Assembly (NCBI GenBank): GCA_015259125.1
Contig: JABZGR010000002.1
Location: 124,001-188,000, forward strand
DNA from: Alloprevotella tannerae
GTDB taxonomy: Bacteria > Bacteroidota > Bacteroidia > Bacteroidales > Bacteroidaceae
Direction: 5' to 3'
Length of the DNA stretch: 64,000 bases
Below, in pieces: positions 53,354-61,494 of the stretch (position 1 is its first letter; every line of letters starts with the position of its first letter). Both the position numbers and the translations under genes were made by a program. The notes under the pieces were generated by a model, which was not told where the DNA came from, made no database searches, and saw nothing but the letters and a program-made list of their open reading frames with translations.

Positions 53354-53417
53354 TGTTTACATATAGTATATAATAGTAGGATGGAGGCAGCACTTTGTGT
53401 TGTCTCCGTTTTTTTAT

Positions 53418-53505
53418 CACGAGAAAAAAAGCGTACCATCACGAGAAGAAGATCGTATCATCACGAGAGGAAAGTCGTACGCACACGAGGGGAAACCAAA
53501 TAATG
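53418..53505. repeat. Intergenic 4 x 22-bp array (array E, core TCRYGA)
   Basis: CACGAG at 53418, 53440, 53462 and 53484, exactly 22 bases apart, all in the same orientation, with purine-rich spacers (GAAGAAGATCGTATCAT type). It begins 64 bases after the OmpA gene stop, in the 730-base gap 53354-54083; between 53506 and the promoter at 53843 I see nothing convincing. Confidence 0.85.
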
Positions 53506-53842
53506 ACGAAGGAATCGAGCGCACTTTAAGACAAAGGCGGCAAAAAACAGGCCGCGGCGCGTGAGATTCAAACAACATTTCTTCTCACTTAAAAGCAATA
53601 TTTTTTTTTATTATAACTTCCAAGCGCAAGTGCCTCATCGAAGTTTATTATGACCCGATTTTGCGCAAAAAATTCCCCGACAAACGAGTCCGACCAAAAC
53701 GCCGGGAGCCTTGCAGACACGCCACTTGTAGACAAAAGAGCGACCCTATCCACCATCGCCACAACAAACAAAAAGAACACTCGAGCAAAACGCACCATTC
53801 ATGCACAAAACATGCGAACATGTTCATTTTTAACTTTTTATA

Positions 53843-53874
53843 TTTGTTTGTTATATTCGTCATACTTATCTTTG
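53843..53874 (+). promoter_or_regulatory. Promoter of the 1279-residue secreted protein gene, with long leader
   Basis: TTTG (53843-53846), 20-base spacer, TATCTTTG (53867-53874). Transcription near 53880 leaves an unusually long leader of about 200 bases before the ATG at 54084, with a GCCC-TGTTTC-GGGC hairpin near 54015. Confidence 0.7.
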
Positions 53875-54083
53875 CACCGCTTTTTGGAGCAGAGAGAGTA
53901 AGCCCACGAAGCAGACTGCATAAGCATTTCGATGTAAACGCCAACGCCAAAAACCGGCTTTCACACTACAGAGAACTATGTGCACCCAAAGTATACCTAC
54001 AAGGCATGTACAAGCCCTGTTTCGGGCGGCAGTCGTTTTACAGGCTATTAATATTTAGATAAAAACAAAACTTAATTAGAGGA

Positions 54084-57000
54084 ATGAGATCAATTTATTT
54101 TCGACAGACCGCGCACAAAGGGCTCGTAGCGCTGCTACTCCTCTTTGTTGGCAGCCTCACAACGTGGGCGCAAATGGTAACCATTAGTCCACAGAGTGGA
54201 AAAATCATTTCGGCAAAGACGAAGAATACTCATGCCACAGAAGCAGGTTTTGGCGCGGGTTTTGGCGCAATGTGGAAGCACAACCAGCTTCAGCTGACCT
54301 ACACTACATCCGACAATCCAAAGTTTTCTTCGGCCGGTGTATTTAGCAATCACACTTGCGACATCTATGCTTACAGCCGTTCAGGAAATGCCGCGGACGA
54401 GCGTATTATTCTAATCGCTGGTTTATATAATGTCTATAGCAACATTTCACTTCCCAAAGGCTATCGAATCACCAAATACGAGATTACGATAAAGAACAAC
54501 TTAACGCTTGACCAAGATGGTGCTGTGGTTGGCAACAAATCTGGACAGGCTTGGGCTTCAACGCCACTTACTTTAACGCATTCTAGGACTTGGAAGTTTG
54601 GCGAAGTCGCTAAAGACAAGGTTCCAGATGACTCCCCAACAGGGACTGAGCCCACTTGGCTTCCTGGACTTACGCCTATTTCTATCACCCCACATACCCC
54701 CGTCAATGAAATTCCCTACACCATAACTCGCGGAAACGGAACAACTGACGATTTGGGCAGCGACCTCTACTTTTGCTTTCATGGAAATGGGACTAGCAAA
54801 TTAGCCGCTATCACTATCGAATCTATCAAGATTTGGTTTGCGCCAGACATTAAGTTCTCCGTACCTTTATCCGCAGGAAATAGTATCGATGATAAAGTAT
54901 CGCTCACCGAGAATGATTTTTCCATTGGCCGACTGGACATCGGTTCGATAGCACCAAGACAAAAAGGCAACAAAACATTCTATGCATACGATCAGGAGAA
55001 TCTTTCAGACGCATTGGCTTCGGTGAAGCTTTATCAAGAAGGCGCCGTGAACAATGGCACTTGGGATAAAGCAAGCGGGCAAAAGACGATAGCATCCTTG
55101 CGCGTTGATAACACCACGTGGACGTCGTTTATGAATGGCACGTATTATGCGGAAGCTCCGACGACGATAAGCATGAAGAAGACAGAAGAAAACTCTTCAT
55201 ACACCATACCTGCCGGTTATCGCATCGTAGGCGCCAAGTTCACGGCTTCTCCGGGTAAAGCACAATCGGGCAGCACCTCAAATGGTTTTTATATAACCTC
55301 TACCGAAGGAAGTACCACGTACTATCTTAATTGTAATTATAATTATGGCTATGCCCCATACGTAGCTTGGTCTACTACGGCCTCTTCTGTATGGAAACAA
55401 GACAGCTCTGGTAAAATCTATACGAAGGTTGGCGGCTACAATTACTATCTTTATAACAATAATAGCACCGTACAAGTTTATACAAACTATTATAGCTATT
55501 GGAAATTCCTCAGCAATGGAGATCTCGTAGAAGCTCGCACGTATTATCCGGTTCGCAAATCAGGAAATGCTACGCAGGTAAGCTATTGGACGGCACAAGG
55601 ATCAACCCCCGTTAAGCGCCAAGCAACGCAAGCAGGCTACACGCCGCAAAGCTACACGGTAACGATTTATGGCAAGAATGGTACCGACGTGGCACAAACG
55701 CTGAACATTGCGCCGAGCCTTGGCCAACAGACGTATGAGTTGACGGATTTGAACAACGACGCCGTAAAGTTTAGCATCTCCGGCTTGCCCGCAGCAACGG
55801 AAGCGACCAACCCGGCACTGATGAATGTAGAAGTAATCTTAGAGCCGCTCAACCCCTTCATCAGCAATGTAAACGTAGTCTGCAAAGGCAAGAATAGCGA
55901 AGAGATCACACGTACATTTACTTCTACCGACTTCCAACTCGGTGGTGAGAAGTTTGTCTATAAAGTGCCTAAAGGCTTCGCCCATCCCGAGTCGGTTCAA
56001 TTCTCCTTCCGCAATCTGCAATCTAAGTATGCCGATGATACGTATGCTAATTGTACGAATATGCCAAAAGGCAACTCTCGCTACAACTTCGCAGCATCTA
56101 CTTATTACAACTTAGTGAATGACGACTTGTATGCTAATAAAGACGTTGTTGCCGACCACACTTACGCCGATAAGATTGACGTAGAAGTAGTTGGAAACAT
56201 TCCGTTCAAGTTCAACAATATGGATGAACTGAGCAATACCAGCACGAGCACCGTCCAACGATACCTTACGGAGCAACTATTTACAGCAGCTGCTTATGCA
56301 AGTATGACGGGAGATGTGACCATCTACAACAACGGAACGCCGACGACGAGCAGCAATGTGCCGGCAACGTTCAGCGCCGATCAAGCTAAGCTCAAAGACT
56401 TGCAACGCAAGAATATGTATCTCTTTACGACAGACGAGACGCGCTACAACATTGCGCCGACTACGAAGGAGATGCACCGCGCCTTTGCTTACTATAAGAC
56501 GACCATCGAGTTGCAACTGGCTGACTACACGCCAAAAGTAACTTGGAAGAAGATTTACAATAAGACGGATTACTACAAGAGCAGCGCCGACAAGGACAAT
56601 ACTGAGGCAATGTACGGCGCAGTCATTACGACGTCTGAGAACGCAGGTTATGACAATACCTCGCAGAACGCAACCACGACAACGGGTACAGCGTCGGCCG
56701 AGACCTTTGGCTACCTCACGTTAAACCAGATCAAGAACGCGATGACCAATGCGCTCTCATCTACAGATCCGGAAGCACCGAGCAGTTTGTCGCAGGTACT
56801 TTATGTAGACAACTCTCAATTGTATACGATTGTGGCGCAATCCGGCACGGAGACCTCACCACTCTCATCAGCCGACTTTAGACAAGATTTGGCGAAGAAC
56901 GCTATCGTCTATCTGCCCTTCCGCGCAACGGCGCAGATGACGACAAACAATATGGGTATTAACGATAGCCACGGGAGCACAAGCTTTACAGCTACGCAAA

Positions 57001-57923
57001 ACTTCCTACTCGAAGATCGCAACCCCTTCTTTGCTCCTTACGATATACAGTTGGCAGCAGGCAACTATGCTACTTACCAACGCAAGTATACGCAAGCCGG
57101 TTTTGGCGCTACGGCTTATTCAACCATCGTATTGCCTTACAGCCTCTCTGTAGCAGCCGACGGCCTCCACGATGGCAACAACGGCGAACTCTCTAAGTTT
57201 AAGGTATACACGATGAAGCCTAATGGGTTCTCATACAATGGTAACCCTGAACGCGCCGGCTTCGACTATAATAGTCCGACGGCAATGTTTAGCAACTTGA
57301 CGAGCGACACGGAGGCAAACACGCCTTATCTGGTTTCGCTCCCCTACGATCCATCAAACGCAACCGTCTTTGAAGCACGTCAAGATGCAGCGCTCATCAA
57401 AGCGACACCAACTCACAGTGGACACGGATTCGTGAAAGGAACAATGGTTGCCAGCCAATATAATGGCACAGCATCGCAGTTTACCAACTACTATACATAT
57501 AGTGGTAGCCAAGTGGCCAACGATGGCAGCGGCGACAAGATCTTCTACTTCTCTATCAATCGATTCTTGGCCGTTAAAAACTCGAAGAACCCCATCATCT
57601 ATATCTATCCTTTCAGATCGGTATATGAGTTTGGCTCAACCTCTCAACTTCTGGCAAGATACTTGGCGATGTTTAACATTGCTTTAGACGACAACGCCGG
57701 AGAGACAACGGGCATCACGCCTGTTCAAGAGAAAGCCACTTTGGCCGTCACTACTGCGCGCCAAAGCATTATTGCCACGGCCTCGCAAGACACCCGCTTG
57801 ACCATCTACTCCGTAGCCGGCCGGCTCATAAGTCAGTCGACGGTAAAAGCCGGAGAGACGCGTGCATTCAGCGTACCCTCAGGAGTCTATATTGTTAACG
57901 GGAAAAAGATAACTGTAGAATAA
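54084..57923 (+). CDS. Very large secreted/surface protein with T9SS-like C-terminus
   Basis: A 1279-residue protein with a signal peptide (GLVALLLLFVGSLTTWAQ) and a long beta-rich body full of Asn, Thr, Tyr and Ser. A Tyr-rich block lies near residues 410-480 (NCNYNYGYAPYVAW, YNYYLYNNNSTVQVY). The C-terminal about 75 residues (TIYSVAGRLISQSTVKAGETRAFSV region, ending GVYIVNGKKITVE) match the type A sorting domain of T9SS cargo, so it is probably exported and surface-anchored or released. No enzymatic domain is recognised; adhesin-like or structural roles are guesses. It is followed by a tiny acidic ORF and a strong terminator. Confidence 0.82.
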   Translation: MRSIYFRQTAHKGLVALLLLFVGSLTTWAQMVTISPQSGKIISAKTKNTHATEAGFGAGFGAMWKHNQLQLTYTTSDNPKFSSAGVFSNHTCDIYAYSRSGNAADERIILIAGLYNVYSNISLPKGYRITKYEITIKNNLTLDQDGAVVGNKSGQAWASTPLTLTHSRTWKFGEVAKDKVPDDSPTGTEPTWLPGLTPISITPHTPVNEIPYTITRGNGTTDDLGSDLYFCFHGNGTSKLAAITIESIKIWFAPDIKFSVPLSAGNSIDDKVSLTENDFSIGRLDIGSIAPRQKGNKTFYAYDQENLSDALASVKLYQEGAVNNGTWDKASGQKTIASLRVDNTTWTSFMNGTYYAEAPTTISMKKTEENSSYTIPAGYRIVGAKFTASPGKAQSGSTSNGFYITSTEGSTTYYLNCNYNYGYAPYVAWSTTASSVWKQDSSGKIYTKVGGYNYYLYNNNSTVQVYTNYYSYWKFLSNGDLVEARTYYPVRKSGNATQVSYWTAQGSTPVKRQATQAGYTPQSYTVTIYGKNGTDVAQTLNIAPSLGQQTYELTDLNNDAVKFSISGLPAATEATNPALMNVEVILEPLNPFISNVNVVCKGKNSEEITRTFTSTDFQLGGEKFVYKVPKGFAHPESVQFSFRNLQSKYADDTYANCTNMPKGNSRYNFAASTYYNLVNDDLYANKDVVADHTYADKIDVEVVGNIPFKFNNMDELSNTSTSTVQRYLTEQLFTAAAYASMTGDVTIYNNGTPTTSSNVPATFSADQAKLKDLQRKNMYLFTTDETRYNIAPTTKEMHRAFAYYKTTIELQLADYTPKVTWKKIYNKTDYYKSSADKDNTEAMYGAVITTSENAGYDNTSQNATTTTGTASAETFGYLTLNQIKNAMTNALSSTDPEAPSSLSQVLYVDNSQLYTIVAQSGTETSPLSSADFRQDLAKNAIVYLPFRATAQMTTNNMGINDSHGSTSFTATQNFLLEDRNPFFAPYDIQLAAGNYATYQRKYTQAGFGATAYSTIVLPYSLSVAADGLHDGNNGELSKFKVYTMKPNGFSYNGNPERAGFDYNSPTAMFSNLTSDTEANTPYLVSLPYDPSNATVFEARQDAALIKATPTHSGHGFVKGTMVASQYNGTASQFTNYYTYSGSQVANDGSGDKIFYFSINRFLAVKNSKNPIIYIYPFRSVYEFGSTSQLLARYLAMFNIALDDNAGETTGITPVQEKATLAVTTARQSIIATASQDTRLTIYSVAGRLISQSTVKAGETRAFSVPSGVYIVNGKKITVE

Positions 57924-57931
57924 CGAAAAAG

Positions 57932-58096
57932 ATGGAAAGATATATCAAACCGGCTATAAGCCTCATACAGGTCGATACACCTGCGCTTCTGACGCTTTCT
58001 GATCCTGACCACGCTGAATGTCCACCATTCGTAGGTTTCCGGGCCAAAGAGACATATTACGAAGTGGAGGAAGAAGAAGAGGAAATGGAAGAATAG
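57932..58096 (+). CDS. Small acidic-tailed peptide, 54 residues
   Basis: An ATG 8 bases past the stop of the large surface protein opens a 54-codon frame. The N-terminal part MERYIKPAISLIQVD resembles the small Bacteroidetes peptides that start M-x-x-Y-x-K-P, followed by TPALLTLSD, one Cys (HAECPPFVGF) and a tail of mostly Glu (EVEEEEEEMEE). No signal peptide or helix of membrane length. It shares the transcript of the surface protein and ends before the terminator at 58161. Function unknown; a modified-peptide precursor is one possibility, but no modification gene is near. Confidence 0.6.
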   Translation: MERYIKPAISLIQVDTPALLTLSDPDHAECPPFVGFRAKETYYEVEEEEEEMEE

Positions 58097-58160
58097 CCTC
58101 GAGCACCTTCTTGAGCTATTGAGACTCACAAACAAACTATGGCCTCAACAGGTAATTATA

Positions 58161-58196
58161 AAAAAGAGTTCGGTACAAAACCGAACTCTTTTTTTG
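58161..58196 (+). terminator. Rho-independent terminator of the surface-protein operon
   Basis: Perfect stem AAAGAGTTCGGT / ACCGAACTCTTT with a five-base loop followed by TTTTTG. Confidence 0.93.
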
Positions 58197-58252
58197 TTAT
58201 CTTATTCACGCTACTCGTTGGCCCTATGGAGAAAGCGTTTATACATTTAACA

Positions 58253-59155
58253 AACGTGAGTTCGACGAATTATAAGTATCTATAAATTTGGTGATTAGCG
58301 AAATTTGTTGTAACTTTAAGGGGCTAACATATAACTAGTTACTATCATCGAAGTGCCACGATGTCAAAGGCAGAAGTCATGCTGATAATGATTCTTTTCC
58401 ACGACTCCGGTTATCGCTGCTTCAAACATTTCTATCTTGAAAAAGTATGTAAGCATCTTCGCCATCTGTTTCCCAATGTTGTTTCTTATAACCGTTTAGT
58501 AGAATTGGAAAGGGATGTAGCCGTACCCTTAACCTTGTTTATCAAGAAGGTCCTTTTGGGCAAATGCACGGGTATAAGCTTTGTTGACAGTACACTATTG
58601 CGTGTCGGCAAAAACCAAAGAATACATATTCACAAAGTTTTCAAAGGCATAGCCCAAAGAGGAAAATGCTCTATGGGTTGGTTCTTCGGTTTCAAATTGC
58701 ATTTGATTTGCAATGAGAAAGGAGAGCTTCTCAACTTTATGATAACGCCGGGAGATATTGATGACCGTAAGCCTTTGGAGTACAAAGCTTTTATAGAGTT
58801 CATACAAGGTAAGCTGTTCGGTGACAAGGGGTACATCAGCAAGAACCTCTTTCAAAGGCTTTTCGTTGACGGAATACAGCTTATTACCAAATTAAAAACT
58901 AACATGAAAGGAGCTTTAATGAATGTTTCAGACAGACTTTTACTCAGAAAAAGAACCATTATAGAAACGGTGAATGATGAACTTAAGAACATTGCACAAG
59001 TGGAACACTCCGGACATAGATGCTTTGACAATTTCATCGTCAACTTATTAGGGGTCATTGCTGCCTATTGTCTGTTTCCAAAGAAGCCGTGCATCAATGT
59101 ACAAAGGACTATTGATACACAGCTTGCTTTGTTCTGAATTCGTCGAACTCACGTT
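58253..59155 (+). mobile_element. IS982-family element copy 1, internally deleted
   Basis: Bounded by perfect 19-bp inverted repeats AACGTGAGTTCGACGAATT (58253-58271) and its complement (59137-59155). Compared with the copy at 63386, 147 bases equivalent to 63476-63622 are missing, joining GTTAC directly to TATCATCG; this removes the transposase start codon and about 45 codons. Intact length would be about 1050 bp, normal for IS982. No clear target-site duplication could be identified. Confidence 0.88.
58361..59137 (+). pseudogene. IS982-family transposase, N-terminally truncated (copy 1)
   Basis: A 258-codon frame beginning at an internal Met (MSKAEVML); the natural N-terminus is deleted. 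The DDE residues survive: ISFVDST, LFGDKGYIS and IIETVNDE. A Gly replaces the Cys seen in copy 3 (RVGKNQR against RVCKNQR). Without the N-terminal part it is probably inactive, though the remaining frame is open. Confidence 0.85.
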
Positions 59156-59179
59156 AAACTTACACAAGGAGCAAAGAGC

Positions 59180-60055
59180 CTAATACCCAAAGCCCCAATA
59201 ATGATAAATCAAAGAATGCAGAACTTTGTTAGTATGAAGGTCGTACTGGCTCTTGGCTGAAGGATTGAGTAAATCAGAAACATTACGGCGCGCACTCATC
59301 CACGTTTCTACACGTTTTTGCATCGTGGATATTGTATGGGAATTATTGAGCTTTTTCAGGTCAGACACGCTATAAGAGGAGAGGTCAGAATCCTTTAGCA
59401 TTTTCGCCGTAACATACGGACGACTTAGTGACATATAATAATAAAGAGAGTCTACAGACATTCCTTCGTCCGCTTTCACAAGCTCTTTGTCTGAGGTCGT
59501 AAACGTAAGAAGGTCTTCCGTCAAACAAGCCATACGAATGTAACTAAGGTTCTGAAATAGGTCTGCACTAAGGACTATAGAAATCGTTCCGTACCCATTT
59601 TCTATAATATTAATATCCATCGCGATTTTATCAAACGTGCGTAGCGAAGCCAGAAGTGTTTTCCAGATTTGATCTTCTCTCAACAATGCCTGCTGAAGTT
59701 GTACGGAGTTCTTACCAGAACTATCCGCCAAAACTTTCAATCCTTTTTGGGGAGCAAGCAATTTCCGAGATAAGTAGGTCGACTTGCGATCCTGTTCTTT
59801 CGCCCTATCATAAAGCCAATTAGCCATACCAGCCGTCGAGCTTTCCGGACACTCTACCGTATCTTTATAGACAGCCCCTAACTTCTCAAGAAATTGTTTA
59901 TCAATCGTCATTGTTTCCTCTGCAATACTATCTTCGGGAACATCATCACAACAACTCAGTTCTACCCCCAAACGCACGCCCCCACTAAGATTAGCAGAGA
60001 AAGCCAAATTGCTACTGAAAGCCAACCAAGCCAACACACAAAACATCTTCTTCAT
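59180..60055 (-). CDS. Secreted protein of unknown family inside the IS cluster
   Basis: About 291 residues from the ATG at 60055, where a signal peptide begins (MFCVLAWLAFSSNLAFSA); the longer upstream frame crosses the promoter. After an acidic, Cys-containing start (VELSCCDDVPEDSIAEE) it is largely helical, with MANWLYDRAKEQDRKSTYL, LLASLRTFDKIAMDIN and a C-terminus ending in YHYWGFGY. I do not recognise the family. It lies between IS copies 1 and 2 and has its own promoter, so it may have been carried in or simply isolated by the insertions. Confidence 0.65.
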   Translation of the reverse strand: MKKMFCVLAWLAFSSNLAFSANLSGGVRLGVELSCCDDVPEDSIAEETMTIDKQFLEKLGAVYKDTVECPESSTAGMANWLYDRAKEQDRKSTYLSRKLLAPQKGLKVLADSSGKNSVQLQQALLREDQIWKTLLASLRTFDKIAMDINIIENGYGTISIVLSADLFQNLSYIRMACLTEDLLTFTTSDKELVKADEGMSVDSLYYYMSLSRPYVTAKMLKDSDLSSYSVSDLKKLNNSHTISTMQKRVETWMSARRNVSDLLNPSAKSQYDLHTNKVLHSLIYHYWGFGY

Positions 60056-60099
60056 AATCCTTAATATTTCTAACGCTTTTATTTTTTTCTCTCTTGAGG

Positions 60100-60107
60100 C
60101 AAAGATA
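60100..60107 (-). promoter_or_regulatory. -7 element TATCTTTG of the unknown secreted protein gene
   Basis: Perfect TAnnTTTG on the minus strand, about 45 bases before the ATG at 60055, within the longer open frame, supporting the shorter start. Confidence 0.6.
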
Positions 60108-60195
60108 ACATTAAGTCTTCCAACACACCTATTCTTCCCACAAAAAGCTGTTTCCATGGCATAAGAAAATTGCACAAACGAATTTATCCCTATCT

Positions 60196-61367
60196 ACCCC
60201 AATTCGGGATAAGCAGTTCTTCTTTTTCCTCAAAAAAAGTTTCAATAAAAGCCTAAAAAGAGGATTATTTTTTTTTGTATATTTACTGTTGATTATCAAT
60301 CATATAATAAAAGAACAATCCTCATGAAACTTGTCAGCAAAGTTACGGAAATCTATTGTATTGCAGATGATTTTTGCAAAGAATATCATTCAGAATTAAA
60401 CAAAACCTCTCTTTCTCTCTCAAATCTTTCTGCCAATAGTCCAAAACATCGCAAGAGAAAAGGGCGGATGAGTGATGCCGAAATGATCACAATTCTTATT
60501 TTGTTCCACAGCAATACATTTCGGAATTTCAAACATTTCTATCTCTTTTATGTTTGCCGAGAACTAAAAAAAGAGTTTCCCGACCTGCTCTCATATACAC
60601 GCTTTGTTGAGCGTATTCCTCGTGTTGCAATACCCTTATTGCTATTTCTCAAACTGGGATTAATGGGAGAGTGTACAGGAATAACCTTTATCGATTCTAC
60701 ACGTATTCCTGTGTGTGAAAATAAGAGACAATCCCGTAATCGCGTATTCAAAGGGTACGCTCAAAAAGGAAAAAGTACTATGGGATGGTACTATGGCTTC
60801 AAACTTCATCTTTTGTGTAATGAACGAGGTGAACTACTCAATTTTGCTCTAACCCGAGCCAATGTAGACGACCGTAACCCAAAAGTATTCAACGATTTGA
60901 CGAAGGATTTATTTGGAAAATTATATGCTGATAAAGGTTATATTTCTCAATCACTGTTTGCTTCACTCTTTGATAGAGGTGTACACATCGTAACAGGAAT
61001 ACGAACTAATATGAAGAACAGATTAATGGATGCGCATGATAAAATCATGCTTCGCAAGAGAAGTATCATAGAGACTATCAATGATATGTTGAAGAACGTT
61101 GCACAGATAGTTCACACACGCCATAGAAGTATCTCTAATTTCATCGTCAACCTTTTAGCTGGCATTGCTGCGTATGCTTTCTACGACACCAAACCTTCCA
61201 TCAATATGGAGTTTGAGAGGGATGCAAAGCAAGGTGTAAAACAGCTCACTTTATTCTAACCTATATTTGCGTGAAACAATTATACTTCGGTTTTAGATCA
61301 AGGCCGAAAGGATGCGTGTGCGGTTTAAGAAACTCATGAAAGAGCGTTTCTTAAACCGAATTGGGGT
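60196..61367 (+). mobile_element. IS982-family element, second type, apparently intact
   Basis: Outer ends are inverted repeats ACCCCAATTCGG (60196) and CCGAATTGGGGT (ending 61367). Just inside the right end, CGGTTTAAGAAAC and GTTTCTTAAACCG (61321-61358) form a 13-bp perfect inverted repeat around a 12-base loop, partly duplicating the end sequence. The transposase is uninterrupted. Its ends and protein differ clearly from copies 1 and 3, so this is a separate IS. No target-site duplication was evident. Confidence 0.75.
60324..61259 (+). CDS. IS982-family transposase
   Basis: A 311-residue DDE transposase: N-terminal helical part (VTEIYCIADDFCKEYHSEL), KGRMSDAEMITILILFHS, then the catalytic residues in ITFIDSTRIPV (Asp), KLYADKGYIS (Asp) and IIETINDMLKN (Glu). 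Full length, no stop or frameshift. It is related to but distinct from the copy 1/3 transposase (for instance NKRQSRNRVFKGYAQKGKST against NQRIHIHKVFKGIAQRGKCS). Confidence 0.92.
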   Translation: MKLVSKVTEIYCIADDFCKEYHSELNKTSLSLSNLSANSPKHRKRKGRMSDAEMITILILFHSNTFRNFKHFYLFYVCRELKKEFPDLLSYTRFVERIPRVAIPLLLFLKLGLMGECTGITFIDSTRIPVCENKRQSRNRVFKGYAQKGKSTMGWYYGFKLHLLCNERGELLNFALTRANVDDRNPKVFNDLTKDLFGKLYADKGYISQSLFASLFDRGVHIVTGIRTNMKNRLMDAHDKIMLRKRSIIETINDMLKNVAQIVHTRHRSISNFIVNLLAGIAAYAFYDTKPSINMEFERDAKQGVKQLTLF

Positions 61368-61494
61368 TAACGGAATCATTCTGCTCCTTTCCGAGACCTG
61401 CAAACATGAAAGTAGGAGATAAACATCTACAATGAGCGTCTACCTCCTACTTGATTTTACCTATGCCATCGGCGACATATGAAGGGAAAGGTAA

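Noticed and set aside
3395..53505. The 22-bp arrays as CRISPR arrays
   Set aside because: Units are short, degenerate, contiguous and only four per locus, without a constant repeat of 28-37 bp and variable spacers; no cas gene is in the window.
53661..54062. 133-codon frame before the large surface protein
   Set aside because: It overlaps the promoter and leader of that gene, has no recognisable domain and odd composition; treated as a chance frame.
58253..61367. Target-site duplications of the IS elements
   Set aside because: Flanking bases of copy 1 and of the second IS type do not form convincing direct repeats, so none is claimed.
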